31,760 bases of DNA from a virus. Shown here piece after piece: positions 1 to 8,941 of the stretch; positions within the stretch are counted from its first letter, which is position 1; each line of letters opens with the position of its first letter. The DNA lies in IMG/VR virus record IMGVR_UViG_3300034112_001625, positions 1 through 31,760 of that record; one strand, written 5' to 3'. The notes under the pieces were generated by a model. That model ran no database searches. It was not told the origin of the DNA and saw nothing but the letters and a program-made list of their open reading frames with translations. Position numbers and translations under genes: made by a program.

Positions 1-71
1 TCCCGGGTCATGTCGATGGAAATAAAAAAGTTCTTTTGGAAAATCTGTTCTTGGTCTGGGCATTGAAATAA
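1..71 (+). CDS. possible 3' end of an unidentified gene (partial)
   Basis: An open frame enters from the left edge and ends in TAA at 69-71, two bases before the stop of the minus-strand gene at 74. It would encode about 22 C-terminal residues (PGHVDGNKKVLLENLFLVW, then ALK), so the two genes would converge tail to tail. The minus strand offers an alternative: an ATG at 63 reading leftwards (MPRPRTDFPKELFYF...) with an AAGG ribosome-binding-like stretch, which would continue the minus-strand operon. The sequence available is too short to decide between them or to name a product. Confidence 0.35.
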   Translation, partial: PGHVDGNKKVLLENLFLVWALK

Positions 72-73
72 CC

Positions 74-292
74 TTATTGAATCAATGAATATAATACATT
101 TAAGGCTGCCATAGCATCAGATTTAGTTTGTCCTTTCGTATAACCTTTCAAAATAGTTTCAACTTGATCCAATGCCTTTTTTAATTTTGGAGATTCGTTT
201 ACGCCAATATAATTTTCACGGGTTCCTGCCTCATTCAACACCCGTTTAACAAAATGTTCTGCAATTTGAATTTGTCTTTTTGTTGGTTTCAT
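74..292 (-). CDS. small protein with candidate capsid targeting N-terminus
   Basis: A 72-residue protein directly downstream of the tape measure gene (16 bases apart) and probably co-transcribed with it. Residues 1-21 (MKPTKRQIQIAEHFVKRVLNE) are basic and amphipathic and end in L-N-E, followed by A-G. That is the (L/I)-x-E form cut by T4-type prohead proteases and is shared, in shorter versions, by a dozen other proteins in this window. The rest is a short helical, lysine-rich domain that I do not recognise. Cleavage would leave about 51 residues. The tag here is longer than in the other examples, so membership in the group is somewhat less sure. Confidence 0.75.
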   Translation of the reverse strand: MKPTKRQIQIAEHFVKRVLNEAGTRENYIGVNESPKLKKALDQVETILKGYTKGQTKSDAMAALNVLYSLIQ

Positions 293-308
293 ATTTTTAT
301 CCTTTGTT

Positions 309-3300
309 TTAATTATTTAACTTTGCTTTTATTGTTGCAGTAACTTTTTGAGCATCCATGTATGTATTTGAATCTTTTCGAACCAAAAGTTCCATCAACT
401 GAATCATTTGACGTAATAACATATTGGTTTCTTGGTTATCATTTAAAACATCACCTCCATAAATATCTTCATTTTGCTTGTTTGTAAATCCACCATTAAA
501 TTTCATTTGCGTTTCAGCAACTTCTTTTGGATTTAGAAGTTTATCCTGAGCGACTGAAACTTTATTTGGAGGTTGAGGTTGGGCAACTGGAATCTGGATA
601 GGTGAAATTTTAACATTTGTACTATCTCTCGGAACGGAAGGTGCATTTAAAATTGGTTTAATTTTTTGTTGAACCTTCGTATCCAATGTCACATCTTCAA
701 TTTTTGCTAATTGGGAGAAATCGACATTTGTCAAAGTTTGACCTAATGAAGAAATATTTTCGCCCAACATCCCAATTGCTTTTGCGGCAATATACAACGG
801 ATTTGCTAATTCTGCAAGTTTTTCCAAATCTTTAACAATATCACCGCCAAACATTTTAGAAATTCCATTCATCATCGAACTTCCTGCCAAGGAAGCACTT
901 AGAGCAGTTAACCCAAATGCAACGCTTCCCAAAGCAGGGCCAATTGAAAATAAATGACCTACATCAATCTGGCCCAAGGTTGAAAATATTTTAACAATTC
1001 CAGAAGTTGCAGTTGAAATTACTTGGGAAATTCCTTCAAAAGTTGTCTTAATAACTCCACCAAAAGAATCAATAATTGGACTTATTTTTTCTAACGCTGG
1101 ACTTGCTATTGCTAACGCGGCAGCCAGTGGAATTAAACTTGCACCCAATCCTGCTATCGCAACAGCGCCCAAAGTTAATGCAACAGCGCCAACTCCTGAC
1201 ATCATAATTGCACCCAAAACTCCTGCCGAAACTGCTAATCCAACCAATGCAACGCCAGCCTTACCTAAACTTGACCATTCAATATCATTAAACATTTTTA
1301 GTGCCAAGGCAGCAGGAATTAAACTTGCACCTAAAACAGCAATAGCGGCAGCACCTACAATCATTTGACCAGATGCAGAACCCAACGTTAATGCAACTCC
1401 GGCAAGACCGCCTAATGCAACTCCGGCTTTTGCTAAATCTTCCCATTTAACAGAAGCAAAATTTTGAACTGCTTTTGAAGTAACCCATAACGCTCCAGAT
1501 AAAATTACCAAAGAAGCAGCGCCTTTGATTGCGCCCGTTTTAAATGAATTTAGACCATCACCAATTCCTTTCAAAATATTTTTAATTGTCGTTCCAATTC
1601 CACTTGATAATGTTTTCATTGAATCTGAAACAAATTTGACTAAATCATTTAAAACCGTTTTAATTCCATTCCATACTGATTTAAACATTGATGTCAATCC
1701 ATCAAAACTACTTCCAACTTTTTTAGTCGTTTCTTTAACTGGTTTTGAAGGTTCAACATCGATAGCGGTTTCAGTTTTTTTAGTTTTTTTAACCTTTTCA
1801 ACAACTTCTGAAACCATTTCTGCTTTTGGTATAACTTTATCAACACTTGACGCCATTGCGTCAAATGAACCAGTTACACTCGGAACTCCACTTAATTTTT
1901 TACTGAAATTTCCTAAACTTGAAAATACGGACTTACCTTTATCTAAAATTCTTTTAAATACACTACCACTTTCACTATCCATACTTCCAAATGCTTTTGA
2001 TGCCTTTTTAATCGGATTTTCAAGCGAACCTTCTAATTTTTTTTCCATCCGTTTGGTAAATGTTCTCTCTAAACCCTCTTGTAAAGAACCCATTAACATA
2101 GGAGCCAAAGATAAGGCCAAGGAACCAAACATTGACCCCATATTTGAAGTCAATTCACTGGTTTGTTGTTCACCCTCTTTTTTCATAAATAAAAATGAAC
2201 TTGCACTATGAATAGCCAACGCAGTTAACGATTTGGAAGCAATATCACCAAATAACTTAAATCCTTTTTTGGCTCCATCTGCTGAAATTCCAAGTGTAGT
2301 TGGCTTCGAAATTTCGTCTTTGGTTTTCTTAACAGTAGTTTCAACGTCTTTACTCATTTTAGTAGTTGAACCTTTGACTGCATTTGCAGTTTGTTCCAAC
2401 GTTTGTTTTGCAGTTTGAGCGGTTTGGACTTGGGCGGAAACACTACTTTGAACTGATTGTTGAACGTTGGCCGAAACTTCCTGACTTTTGATTTCAACTT
2501 CTTTACTTGTTTTAGAAAAAATGGAACCAATATTAGGAATCATTTTAACTAAATCCCATGCATTCATTTTTATTAAACCGAACGATTTTAAAATAGCAGT
2601 ACCGGCAAATACTTCAACTAAACCAATCGCGGCTTTCATTACTTCACCTAATGTTCCTCCTATTTCATCAATTCCACTTGCAATTTTTTCAATATCATTT
2701 GAACCCATTCCAAATAGTCCAAAAAACGCATCAGTTAATTGAATAATGGATTTAAGAGCAAGACCAACTATTTTAATAATTGGAGCGATTCCTTTAAAAG
2801 CCAATAAAAGAATATCCAAAATAGGACTAATTGCATCAATTGCTTCTCCGAACGCCTCAGCCAACGGAATAAGCGCTTTAAATAAAACTCCTTTAATTTT
2901 TTCCCAAGCAACTCCTAACCTATCTGTTGACATTCCCTGAGCAATTCTATTTTGTAATTCCTTTTTACTTAATTGTGAAATATCACCCATCGTACCATAG
3001 TTTTTTTCTAACCACTTTTGTTGGTCTGAACCTAAACTTCCCATTTCTTCGTTCATTCTCACCATGTTTGCAAGTTCGTTGGTTTCAATGCCCATTGTTT
3101 TTGCAATTTTCATTCTTAAATGCGGCGACATTGCATTTAAATCATTCATTGTACCAATTTGCTTAACCATTGATTTTGCCATATTTTCAACGTCGCCACT
3201 CAGCCCAAATTCAAATGCTTCACTAAAATCAATTCCTCTACCCGACATTGCATAAAGTTCATACATATCAGTCATAAATCCTTCCAAATCAAGCATTTTT

Positions 3301-5267
3301 TGCGCGATTGAACCTGCTTGTTTTAGCGACATACCTACTTTTCGAACTTCAATAGCGGCTTGTGCGGCTTTATCAGGCATTCCTGCAAAATAAGTTGCTA
3401 CCGTATCTGCACTCTCAATTAAATCTTTGGTTATAACAGTTGCACTTAAACCAGCCATTTCAGCAAAATAACCAACGTTTTTCTGCAATGTCAATGAAAG
3501 TTTATCGTCAGCACCTAACATTTTAAATGTTTTATGCAATTCTACTGCCTGTTCATTTCCGTAACCAAAATATTTACCAATTTCAATCAAATCAATAGTC
3601 AATTCTTTGGCATCTTTTTTAGTCAAAGAAAATACTTTACCACTACTTCCAATAATAGCAGTTTGAACCTCTTGAATATCTTTCATGGTTCCAAATTGAT
3701 TTTTTTGACTTGTGAGGGTGTCAAGTTGGACATTTAAAATTTCCTTCGCTTGGTTCAAACTTACACCCATTTCTTTTTGCATATCTTTGTATTTGTTGAC
3801 CAAACTATCGACAAAGCCATACAATAATGCAAAACCAGCAACTAAAATAGTCGTCGGGTTCAATAATGAAACAATTGAAGGTCGTAACGCAGACATATAA
3901 CCTTTCATTGCTTCTGAATAAGTTACCCCATCTTTTAATTTTGAAGTAAATGCTTCTACGCCTCTACGATGCCCCATCAACATTTGCTCACTTGCTTGAC
4001 CTAACCCCAAGAAGTCACTTATCCCGGCAGGTAAAAGAGCATTTACATAATCAAATCCTCGTCCAACTCGCTGAATTACCTGTTCAACTCCTTTCATCTT
4101 ACCCATATATTTACCAGTCAACTCAACGGCTTCTTTTTGCTTCATTAACATGGCAGCATCAGTATCTAAACTTATCCGTTTTGATTCAACTTGTTTAACT
4201 AACATCTCGGTAGCCATTCCGAGAGGTTTCAATAATTGGTTCAATCGTTGACTTTGTTCTTCTGTCCTATCAGTTCCTATTTTTACTAAATTAGTTATCT
4301 CTTCAAATTGTCCCGAAAGTTGTGACATTAATCCAGTTTTTTCAACCACTTTGTCCAACGAATCTATCATTTTTTGATATTCGACAGAACCTCGTTTTAA
4401 TATCCCATTTATAGTTTCAACTTCACCAGTATCTACATTTATTTTTATATCCAAACCTTTACTTTGTGCAGCAAGTTGTCTGGATAATTGAGTTTGGAGA
4501 TATTTATTTTTTTCAAAATATTCACTTAATCCTGCTATTCTGGCATTTTTTTCTTCCTCAATTACACCTAATACATTTTTAATTTCGTTGTCAAGTTCGC
4601 CGGTCAATGGATTGAAATTCAAATCCATATTAAAATAATTCCCCGAAACATTATGAATCATTCCTTCAATGTCTTGGTTCATTTTTGCAAGTGAACTTTG
4701 AACTTTATCGGCACTTGAAAACGAATCGTCAAACATTCCGGTAAAATCAACCTTCTTAGCAACCATATCTCGCAATGCTTCATCCATATTATTGAATTGG
4801 CTACTTAATTTAGTTGCGGCGGATTTCCCTTCGCGAATGGCTTTGATTATTTCATTATGATTTTTTAATAAAGATTTACCTAAATCAACTTCATCATCCA
4901 GATATTCATGCCGCTCCTTTAATAAATCAATATAATCTTTACTTCCTTCAATTATATCGTCATTTATATCATCAATTTCACGAAACTTTTTACGAATTGT
5001 TTCTAAATCTTGCTTAGTTGCGCCACGCTGTTTTGCCCATTTTTGGAAAAATTTATCAGCATCTTCCACGCCATCGGTAACGTCGGCAATTAAATCTTGG
5101 GCATCTTGGGCATTTTTAGCAAATCCATCATTCAACAAAGACATCACCTTTAACAAGTCGCGATTGATTTTGACTTGTTCTCTGGAAAATTCACTCGTCG
5201 TTTTAATGGCCGCGAATAATTTTTCCAACATTTTTTTCACATCAGTCTCTTGTTGTTGCTTTGCCAA
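309..5267 (-). CDS. tail tape measure-like protein
   Basis: At 1652 residues this is the longest complete gene in the window. Residues 1-430 are charged and mostly helical or coiled-coil. A hydrophobic segment lies near residues 472-490, and a glycine/alanine-rich hydrophobic stretch spans about 1250-1395. Within that stretch two tandem copies of a ~60-residue unit are visible, each with KAGVAL near the start and GASLIP near the end. A long helical protein with hydrophobic membrane-inserting regions is the usual make-up of a tape measure protein, which sets tail length and leaves through the tail at infection. No lysozyme or peptidase motif was seen. It is transcribed opposite to the baseplate genes. 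The name rests on size and architecture, not on a diagnostic motif. Confidence 0.75.
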   Translation of the reverse strand: MAKQQQETDVKKMLEKLFAAIKTTSEFSREQVKINRDLLKVMSLLNDGFAKNAQDAQDLIADVTDGVEDADKFFQKWAKQRGATKQDLETIRKKFREIDDINDDIIEGSKDYIDLLKERHEYLDDEVDLGKSLLKNHNEIIKAIREGKSAATKLSSQFNNMDEALRDMVAKKVDFTGMFDDSFSSADKVQSSLAKMNQDIEGMIHNVSGNYFNMDLNFNPLTGELDNEIKNVLGVIEEEKNARIAGLSEYFEKNKYLQTQLSRQLAAQSKGLDIKINVDTGEVETINGILKRGSVEYQKMIDSLDKVVEKTGLMSQLSGQFEEITNLVKIGTDRTEEQSQRLNQLLKPLGMATEMLVKQVESKRISLDTDAAMLMKQKEAVELTGKYMGKMKGVEQVIQRVGRGFDYVNALLPAGISDFLGLGQASEQMLMGHRRGVEAFTSKLKDGVTYSEAMKGYMSALRPSIVSLLNPTTILVAGFALLYGFVDSLVNKYKDMQKEMGVSLNQAKEILNVQLDTLTSQKNQFGTMKDIQEVQTAIIGSSGKVFSLTKKDAKELTIDLIEIGKYFGYGNEQAVELHKTFKMLGADDKLSLTLQKNVGYFAEMAGLSATVITKDLIESADTVATYFAGMPDKAAQAAIEVRKVGMSLKQAGSIAQKMLDLEGFMTDMYELYAMSGRGIDFSEAFEFGLSGDVENMAKSMVKQIGTMNDLNAMSPHLRMKIAKTMGIETNELANMVRMNEEMGSLGSDQQKWLEKNYGTMGDISQLSKKELQNRIAQGMSTDRLGVAWEKIKGVLFKALIPLAEAFGEAIDAISPILDILLLAFKGIAPIIKIVGLALKSIIQLTDAFFGLFGMGSNDIEKIASGIDEIGGTLGEVMKAAIGLVEVFAGTAILKSFGLIKMNAWDLVKMIPNIGSIFSKTSKEVEIKSQEVSANVQQSVQSSVSAQVQTAQTAKQTLEQTANAVKGSTTKMSKDVETTVKKTKDEISKPTTLGISADGAKKGFKLFGDIASKSLTALAIHSASSFLFMKKEGEQQTSELTSNMGSMFGSLALSLAPMLMGSLQEGLERTFTKRMEKKLEGSLENPIKKASKAFGSMDSESGSVFKRILDKGKSVFSSLGNFSKKLSGVPSVTGSFDAMASSVDKVIPKAEMVSEVVEKVKKTKKTETAIDVEPSKPVKETTKKVGSSFDGLTSMFKSVWNGIKTVLNDLVKFVSDSMKTLSSGIGTTIKNILKGIGDGLNSFKTGAIKGAASLVILSGALWVTSKAVQNFASVKWEDLAKAGVALGGLAGVALTLGSASGQMIVGAAAIAVLGASLIPAALALKMFNDIEWSSLGKAGVALVGLAVSAGVLGAIMMSGVGAVALTLGAVAIAGLGASLIPLAAALAIASPALEKISPIIDSFGGVIKTTFEGISQVISTATSGIVKIFSTLGQIDVGHLFSIGPALGSVAFGLTALSASLAGSSMMNGISKMFGGDIVKDLEKLAELANPLYIAAKAIGMLGENISSLGQTLTNVDFSQLAKIEDVTLDTKVQQKIKPILNAPSVPRDSTNVKISPIQIPVAQPQPPNKVSVAQDKLLNPKEVAETQMKFNGGFTNKQNEDIYGGDVLNDNQETNMLLRQMIQLMELLVRKDSNTYMDAQKVTATIKAKLNN

Positions 5268-5323
5268 TTTATTTTCCTAACGTTTTGTTAATTCTAATAT
5301 TTAATTTGGTAATTTAATGATTT

Positions 5324-5593
5324 TTACTTAAAATTAGGACTTGAATGTTTTTGTGGGCGATATTCTTTACACCGGAAGTTGGTTGGGTCACGATCACACA
5401 AATCTTTCAAAAGTTTTTCCAGTCTTTGGGTATGAAATTTCAAAGATTCTAATGAAGTTTGAACCTCGGCATCACCTTTGGCTAATTGTTTGGCTGAACC
5501 AATATTACGCTTTATGATATTTAAAGCAAGTAACTTGGCAATAGTTGTGAACAGGTTTTCCTGCATAATCAAAATTTCCTTATTTTTTTCCAT
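5324..5593 (-). CDS. small helical protein upstream of the tape measure gene
   Basis: An 89-residue protein, mainly helical and amphipathic over residues 10-70, with a polar C-terminus containing two cysteines (KDLCDRDP and NFRCKEYRP). It lies 56 bases upstream of the tape measure gene on the same strand, so they are probably one transcript. A tape-measure chaperone is often encoded just upstream in tailed phages, which makes that role possible, but no motif supports it. A second in-frame ATG at residue 10 is an alternative start. Only 35 bases separate it from the divergent gene at 5629. Confidence 0.6.
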   Translation of the reverse strand: MEKNKEILIMQENLFTTIAKLLALNIIKRNIGSAKQLAKGDAEVQTSLESLKFHTQRLEKLLKDLCDRDPTNFRCKEYRPQKHSSPNFK

Positions 5594-5628
5594 ATATATA
5601 AATATCCCTAAACCTTAAAAGTTAAGTA

Positions 5629-6135
5629 ATGAAAGAAGAACCAAAATTATCATCTTTTGAAACAATAATTTTAAATAAATTACAAGAAATTTCAGAAAAA
5701 CACCATTTCAATCCAGTTCAAGTGAATCGTTATTATAAATGGCTGAGAAATCCGAAAACAAATAATCAAATGCAGTTAGATTTCATGGTTTCGATCAAAA
5801 ATACTAATTTGAAATTTGCTATTGAAGTTCAAGGTAAACAACATTATAAATTTATCAAAGAATTTCATAAAAGTAGAAGCGATTTATATAAACAACAACA
5901 GCGAGATACCGATAAATTCAAATTATGTCGAGAACGAAAAATTGTTTTATTTACAATTAAATATTCAGATATAAAATCGACTATGAATTTGGAAGAATAT
6001 CTGGTATCATATTTAACAAAAAAGACTAAAAATAAACCATATAGTCGATTGAATACTCTTTTAAATTATTTTATTCGAGATAAAAAACCCGACATGATAA
6101 CATTAAACGAATGGGTTAGATTTCTTAAAAGTTAA
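5629..6135 (+). CDS. PD-(D/E)XK / Vsr-like endonuclease candidate
   Basis: A 168-residue protein. The core reads QLDFMV at about residues 48-53, then FAIEVQGKQHY at about 64-74, then RDTDKFKLCRERKIVLFTI. An acidic residue, a short spacer, E-x-Q and a following strand with a conserved Cys/basic helix are the usual order in small restriction-like nucleases of the Vsr/DUF559 kind, often found as stand-alone homing or repair nucleases in phages. The E-x-Q in place of E-x-K is common in this group. It is transcribed divergently from the tail-gene block. The family assignment is by motif reading only; the DNA target is unknown. Confidence 0.55.
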   Translation: MKEEPKLSSFETIILNKLQEISEKHHFNPVQVNRYYKWLRNPKTNNQMQLDFMVSIKNTNLKFAIEVQGKQHYKFIKEFHKSRSDLYKQQQRDTDKFKLCRERKIVLFTIKYSDIKSTMNLEEYLVSYLTKKTKNKPYSRLNTLLNYFIRDKKPDMITLNEWVRFLKS

Positions 6136-6151
6136 AGTTATGTTAATGGAC

Positions 6152-6182
6152 TTGAAAATGTCAGAAATTTTTTGTAACTTTG
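6152..6182 (+). promoter_or_regulatory. Bacteroidota-type promoter
   Basis: The -7 box TAACTTTG at 6175-6182 matches TAnnTTTG, and a CTTG/TTG -33 element starts at 6152, 23 bases upstream. It would drive the long structured leader and the membrane protein gene at 6461. It uses TAAC where most promoters in this window use TACC. Confidence 0.6.
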
Positions 6183-6460
6183 TAAAAACGGTTTACTTCC
6201 GTTAAATCAATGTTTTGAAAGTAAAACTGAAAAACTATTTTAAACAGTTCGCGAACAAATTTTTAATTTGGGCGCAAAGAAGTAACCAACGGTTACTCAA
6301 CCGGATTGGTTTGAAAAACCAACGCAAATCGTTAAACAAAGTCACTTGTGAGTAAGAGGATACCTATATTTACTACTCAACTTGAAATTAACACATAACA
6401 GTTCAGGTTTTCAATGAAACCCATTCACTTACGCAAAAAACAAGTTTTTGCATAAAACAG
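6183..6460 (+). ncRNA. structured leader or small RNA region without a gene
   Basis: These 278 bases hold no credible reading frame but many inverted repeats. ACGG/CCGT lies near 6187-6202. The palindrome GTTCGCGAAC lies at 6246-6256. AGTAACC-AAC-GGTTACT spans 6281-6297. AACCAACGGTT at 6284-6294 can instead pair with AACCG at 6299-6303 and TTGGTT at 6306-6311. TTGGTTT at 6306-6312 can also pair with AAACCAA at 6316-6322. Further hairpins are TCAC-TT-GTGA (6342-6351), GAGTA/TACTC (6350-6378), GGTTT/AAACC (about 6405-6420) and GCAAAAA/TTTTTGC (6433-6451), the last ending ten bases before the ATG. Shared arms make some pairings mutually exclusive, as in riboswitches and attenuators. The function is unknown. 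Confidence 0.5.
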
Positions 6461-7633
6461 ATGAAAAAATATTTTCCATATCTAATTCTAATTTCTGCTT
6501 TATTTATTTCAATTACTGGATCATTCTTTTCAATTTATGGTCTTGGTAAATTATTTGGAGGTCATCAAGTAGGTGCTACTATTTTAGCATTTGCATTTGA
6601 GTTTGGTAATATTGTAACTGCTACTGCATTGAAATATTATTGGAAATATTTACCTCCAATACTTAAATATCCATTGATTTTAATTGTCATCACCTTAACC
6701 ATTTTAACCTCAATGGGAATTTATGGTTATCTGTCAGATGGATATCAAAAAACTGCATTAAAGGATGAAATTGTTACTAAACGTTCAAACTTGGTTAAAA
6801 CCAAAAAACAAACGTTTGAAACAAGGATTCAAGACAATAAAAATGAAATTAGTTTAATTTCAAATAACCTAACTGAATTGAGTAAAGGTTACAATCAAAA
6901 TACTCAAACTCAACAAGTAATCAAGGGCCAAGTTGTAACAAATGTATTGGTTTCAAATAAGAAAGGTTTGGAACAACAAATGAATGTTTTAAACCAAAGA
7001 AAATATAAACTTGATTCCCTCAATTCCATGTATTTGGATTCGATTCAAAAGTTAGAACTTTCAATTATTGAAATTGAAAACAGTAATGAAACGAATTCAG
7101 AACTTGGACCACTTAAATATTTGAGTTCATTAACTGGTAAACCAATGAATGAAATTGTTAACTGGTTAATATTATTGATTGTAATTGTTTTTCAACCATT
7201 GGCGTTAATGTTAATTTTAACCTCTATGTTTGCATTTAAAAATAATCATTACTTAAATAGAACCTCAAAACGAAATAGTTCCAAAAGCACTTTGAATTTC
7301 AAAGCACTTTTTGAAAAATTAAAATCGAAAATCAAACCTAAACAAAATCAACCTCAAACACAATCTTCATCAGAGCCTCAAATTTCCCCTACAATCGATT
7401 CTATCCCAGAAGTGGACGTTGAGGTTAAACCAAAAAGAAAACGCAACCAGAGGCAAAAAAATGAGGTTATTTCAAATTCTGTATCAGTTGAAGAAACTAA
7501 ACCCAATGAAGAAGTTTTACCAGTTGAGGAAAATAATCCAACAAAGAGTAGAAGGCGAGTAGTCGATACTCAATTAACTCCTGATATTGCTGATCACATC
7601 AGTAAAAGTTTAGGCAATAAAAAAAAAGTTTAA
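6461..7633 (+). CDS. conserved phage four-helix membrane protein, 3' end possibly frameshifted
   Basis: 390 residues. Hydrophobic segments lie at about 5-27, 36-57 and 70-92, followed by a charged helical/coiled-coil part (about 100-215), a fourth hydrophobic segment (about 232-258) and a basic, low-complexity tail. The N-terminal pattern (small residues, EFGNIVTA, KYYWKYLPP, LTSMGIYGYLS) resembles a membrane protein widespread in marine T4-like phages and of unknown function; this is from memory of the family. The frame ends after an A9 run at 7619-7627. One extra A would extend it through 7700 with a sensible sequence including MPHEAIEAWKRENGN. It probably sits in the host inner membrane. 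Confidence 0.75.
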   Translation: MKKYFPYLILISALFISITGSFFSIYGLGKLFGGHQVGATILAFAFEFGNIVTATALKYYWKYLPPILKYPLILIVITLTILTSMGIYGYLSDGYQKTALKDEIVTKRSNLVKTKKQTFETRIQDNKNEISLISNNLTELSKGYNQNTQTQQVIKGQVVTNVLVSNKKGLEQQMNVLNQRKYKLDSLNSMYLDSIQKLELSIIEIENSNETNSELGPLKYLSSLTGKPMNEIVNWLILLIVIVFQPLALMLILTSMFAFKNNHYLNRTSKRNSSKSTLNFKALFEKLKSKIKPKQNQPQTQSSSEPQISPTIDSIPEVDVEVKPKRKRNQRQKNEVISNSVSVEETKPNEEVLPVEENNPTKSRRRVVDTQLTPDIADHISKSLGNKKKV

Positions 7634-7716
7634 CTCCAACCCAAATTAAAATAATGCCTCACGAGGCAATTGAGGCTTGGAAACGTGAAAATGGAAATTA
7701 AATAAATGTTAAAATG

Positions 7717-7748
7717 TTTGGAAAATTGAAAACTTTTACTTATCTTGG
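7717..7748 (+). promoter_or_regulatory. possible Bacteroidota-type promoter, imperfect
   Basis: TTTGG at 7717-7721 and TATCTTGG at 7741-7748 are 24 bases apart, the same spacing as the better promoters in this window. The -7 box differs from TAnnTTTG at one base. If it is used, transcription would begin at or within a few bases of the ATG at 7754, giving an almost leaderless message. Confidence 0.4.
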
Positions 7749-7753
7749 AATAT

Positions 7754-8269
7754 ATGGAAAAATTTAGTTTATATGATGATGAACCTAAAACAAATGTTCA
7801 AACTTCAACAATACAAGTTGAAGAAAATGAACTTTTAATTACAGTTGATTTTTCACGAGAAACCTTTGGGCAAATGGTTGAAAAGGTTCGACAAATAACT
7901 GAAACTACTCCTGACAACGTTGAAATTAACATTTTCATTTTAAGTGGATATGAACCACATTCAGACGCAGGTTTATTTTTGGAATATGTCAAAAGTTTAG
8001 CCCGTCCTTTTAAATTCTTTTTCAGGGGAATTTTACATTTGGAATTTTTGAAACTGTTATCGTTTTTGAATGTTTGGGTAAATGAAGGTTCAAAACTTAA
8101 ATATGATCCAACTCGATTAAATGAATTTCAAACTCAACTTTTATCTTTCCCGCAAGTATTTAGGAACTTTTTCCAACGTTATATTGACGAATACCACAAA
8201 TACAAAGGTTTAATGTATTTTGATATAACAGAATTAAAAACTTTGGGATTTAACTTTCAAACTTACTAA
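7754..8269 (+). CDS. hypothetical protein, weak ClpP-like look
   Basis: 171 residues from the ATG at 7754. An upstream TTG at 7745 would lie inside the candidate promoter, so I did not use it. The middle (INIFILSGYEPHSDAG, then LFLEYVKSL, then a hydrophobic strand and helix) recalls the strand-turn-helix layout of ClpP/SDH-type serine proteases around their S-P-G-G motif, but no catalytic serine and no clear histidine or aspartate triad is seen. If the fold is right the protein is non-catalytic. Otherwise its function is unknown. The next gene begins three bases after its stop. Confidence 0.6.
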   Translation: MEKFSLYDDEPKTNVQTSTIQVEENELLITVDFSRETFGQMVEKVRQITETTPDNVEINIFILSGYEPHSDAGLFLEYVKSLARPFKFFFRGILHLEFLKLLSFLNVWVNEGSKLKYDPTRLNEFQTQLLSFPQVFRNFFQRYIDEYHKYKGLMYFDITELKTLGFNFQTY

Positions 8270-8272
8270 AAA

Positions 8273-8941
8273 ATGAGGAATATAGATTTGTATTACGCAA
8301 TAAAATGTGATTATGAAAATGGTAGAACTGTTGATGAAATAGCCAAGTCATATAACATTTCAAAACCCATGATTCATAGATCATTGATGGGCGTGACTGG
8401 TAAAGGAATTGGGAAAAGTAATTTGTATTTAAAAAATTGTAATCGACATATACCAACTGAAACAGAACTTGAAATTATCAATGATTATAATTTAAATCAA
8501 CCAATTCCTTATATACTTGAAAAATATAACATTGATAGGGATAGATTATTATATATACGAACAAAATATCAAATTAGTGATAGAAATACAAAAAGATTTG
8601 TTGACAATAAATCAATAACCGTACAACATGGTGGGCAAATTATTACATATCCTCATATTGAAGCTGCTACTAAACACACGGGAATTTCAAGAGAATATCT
8701 AAGAAATTTAAAACTTGGGCAAAATTTTGCAAATAACAAGGCGGCTAATAAAGATGTTTTTATTGTTTGGGATGTCAATAGAATTCAAGCCCTTGAAAAC
8801 GCGTGTGAACTTATGGGTCATATCCTTACCGGCGGAACGACTCGTGAAAATGTTGATAAAGGAGTTCAATTGAAACAATTAATATATGAACTCGGATATG
8901 CCGAAGAAACGGAAGTTGAATTAAATAATCAATTTGAATAA
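8273..8941 (+). CDS. helix-turn-helix DNA-binding protein
   Basis: 222 residues. Two helix-turn-helix-like units are visible: RTVDEIAKSYNISKPMIHRS at about residues 18-37, and PIPYILEKYNIDRDRLLYIR at about 80-99. A third, HIEAATKHTGISREYLRNL, lies at about 125-143 and resembles the IENR1/NUMOD1 DNA-binding modules of homing endonucleases. No nuclease motif is seen. It may be a transcription regulator or the DNA-binding remnant of a homing nuclease. It is translationally linked to its neighbours: three bases after the preceding gene, and its stop overlaps the next ATG by one base. Confidence 0.65.
   Translation: MRNIDLYYAIKCDYENGRTVDEIAKSYNISKPMIHRSLMGVTGKGIGKSNLYLKNCNRHIPTETELEIINDYNLNQPIPYILEKYNIDRDRLLYIRTKYQISDRNTKRFVDNKSITVQHGGQIITYPHIEAATKHTGISREYLRNLKLGQNFANNKAANKDVFIVWDVNRIQALENACELMGHILTGGTTRENVDKGVQLKQLIYELGYAEETEVELNNQFE

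Noticed and set aside
1525-2211. A 228-codon open frame on the plus strand inside the tape measure gene
   Set aside because: It is antisense to a long, well-supported gene, has a composition biased to Ser/Leu/Phe/Pro as expected from reversed Lys/Glu/Asn codons, and has no recognisable motif.
7655-7668. TGCCTCACGAGGCA as a terminator
   Set aside because: The stem is short, lacks a T run, and lies within a plausible frame-shifted extension of the membrane protein.
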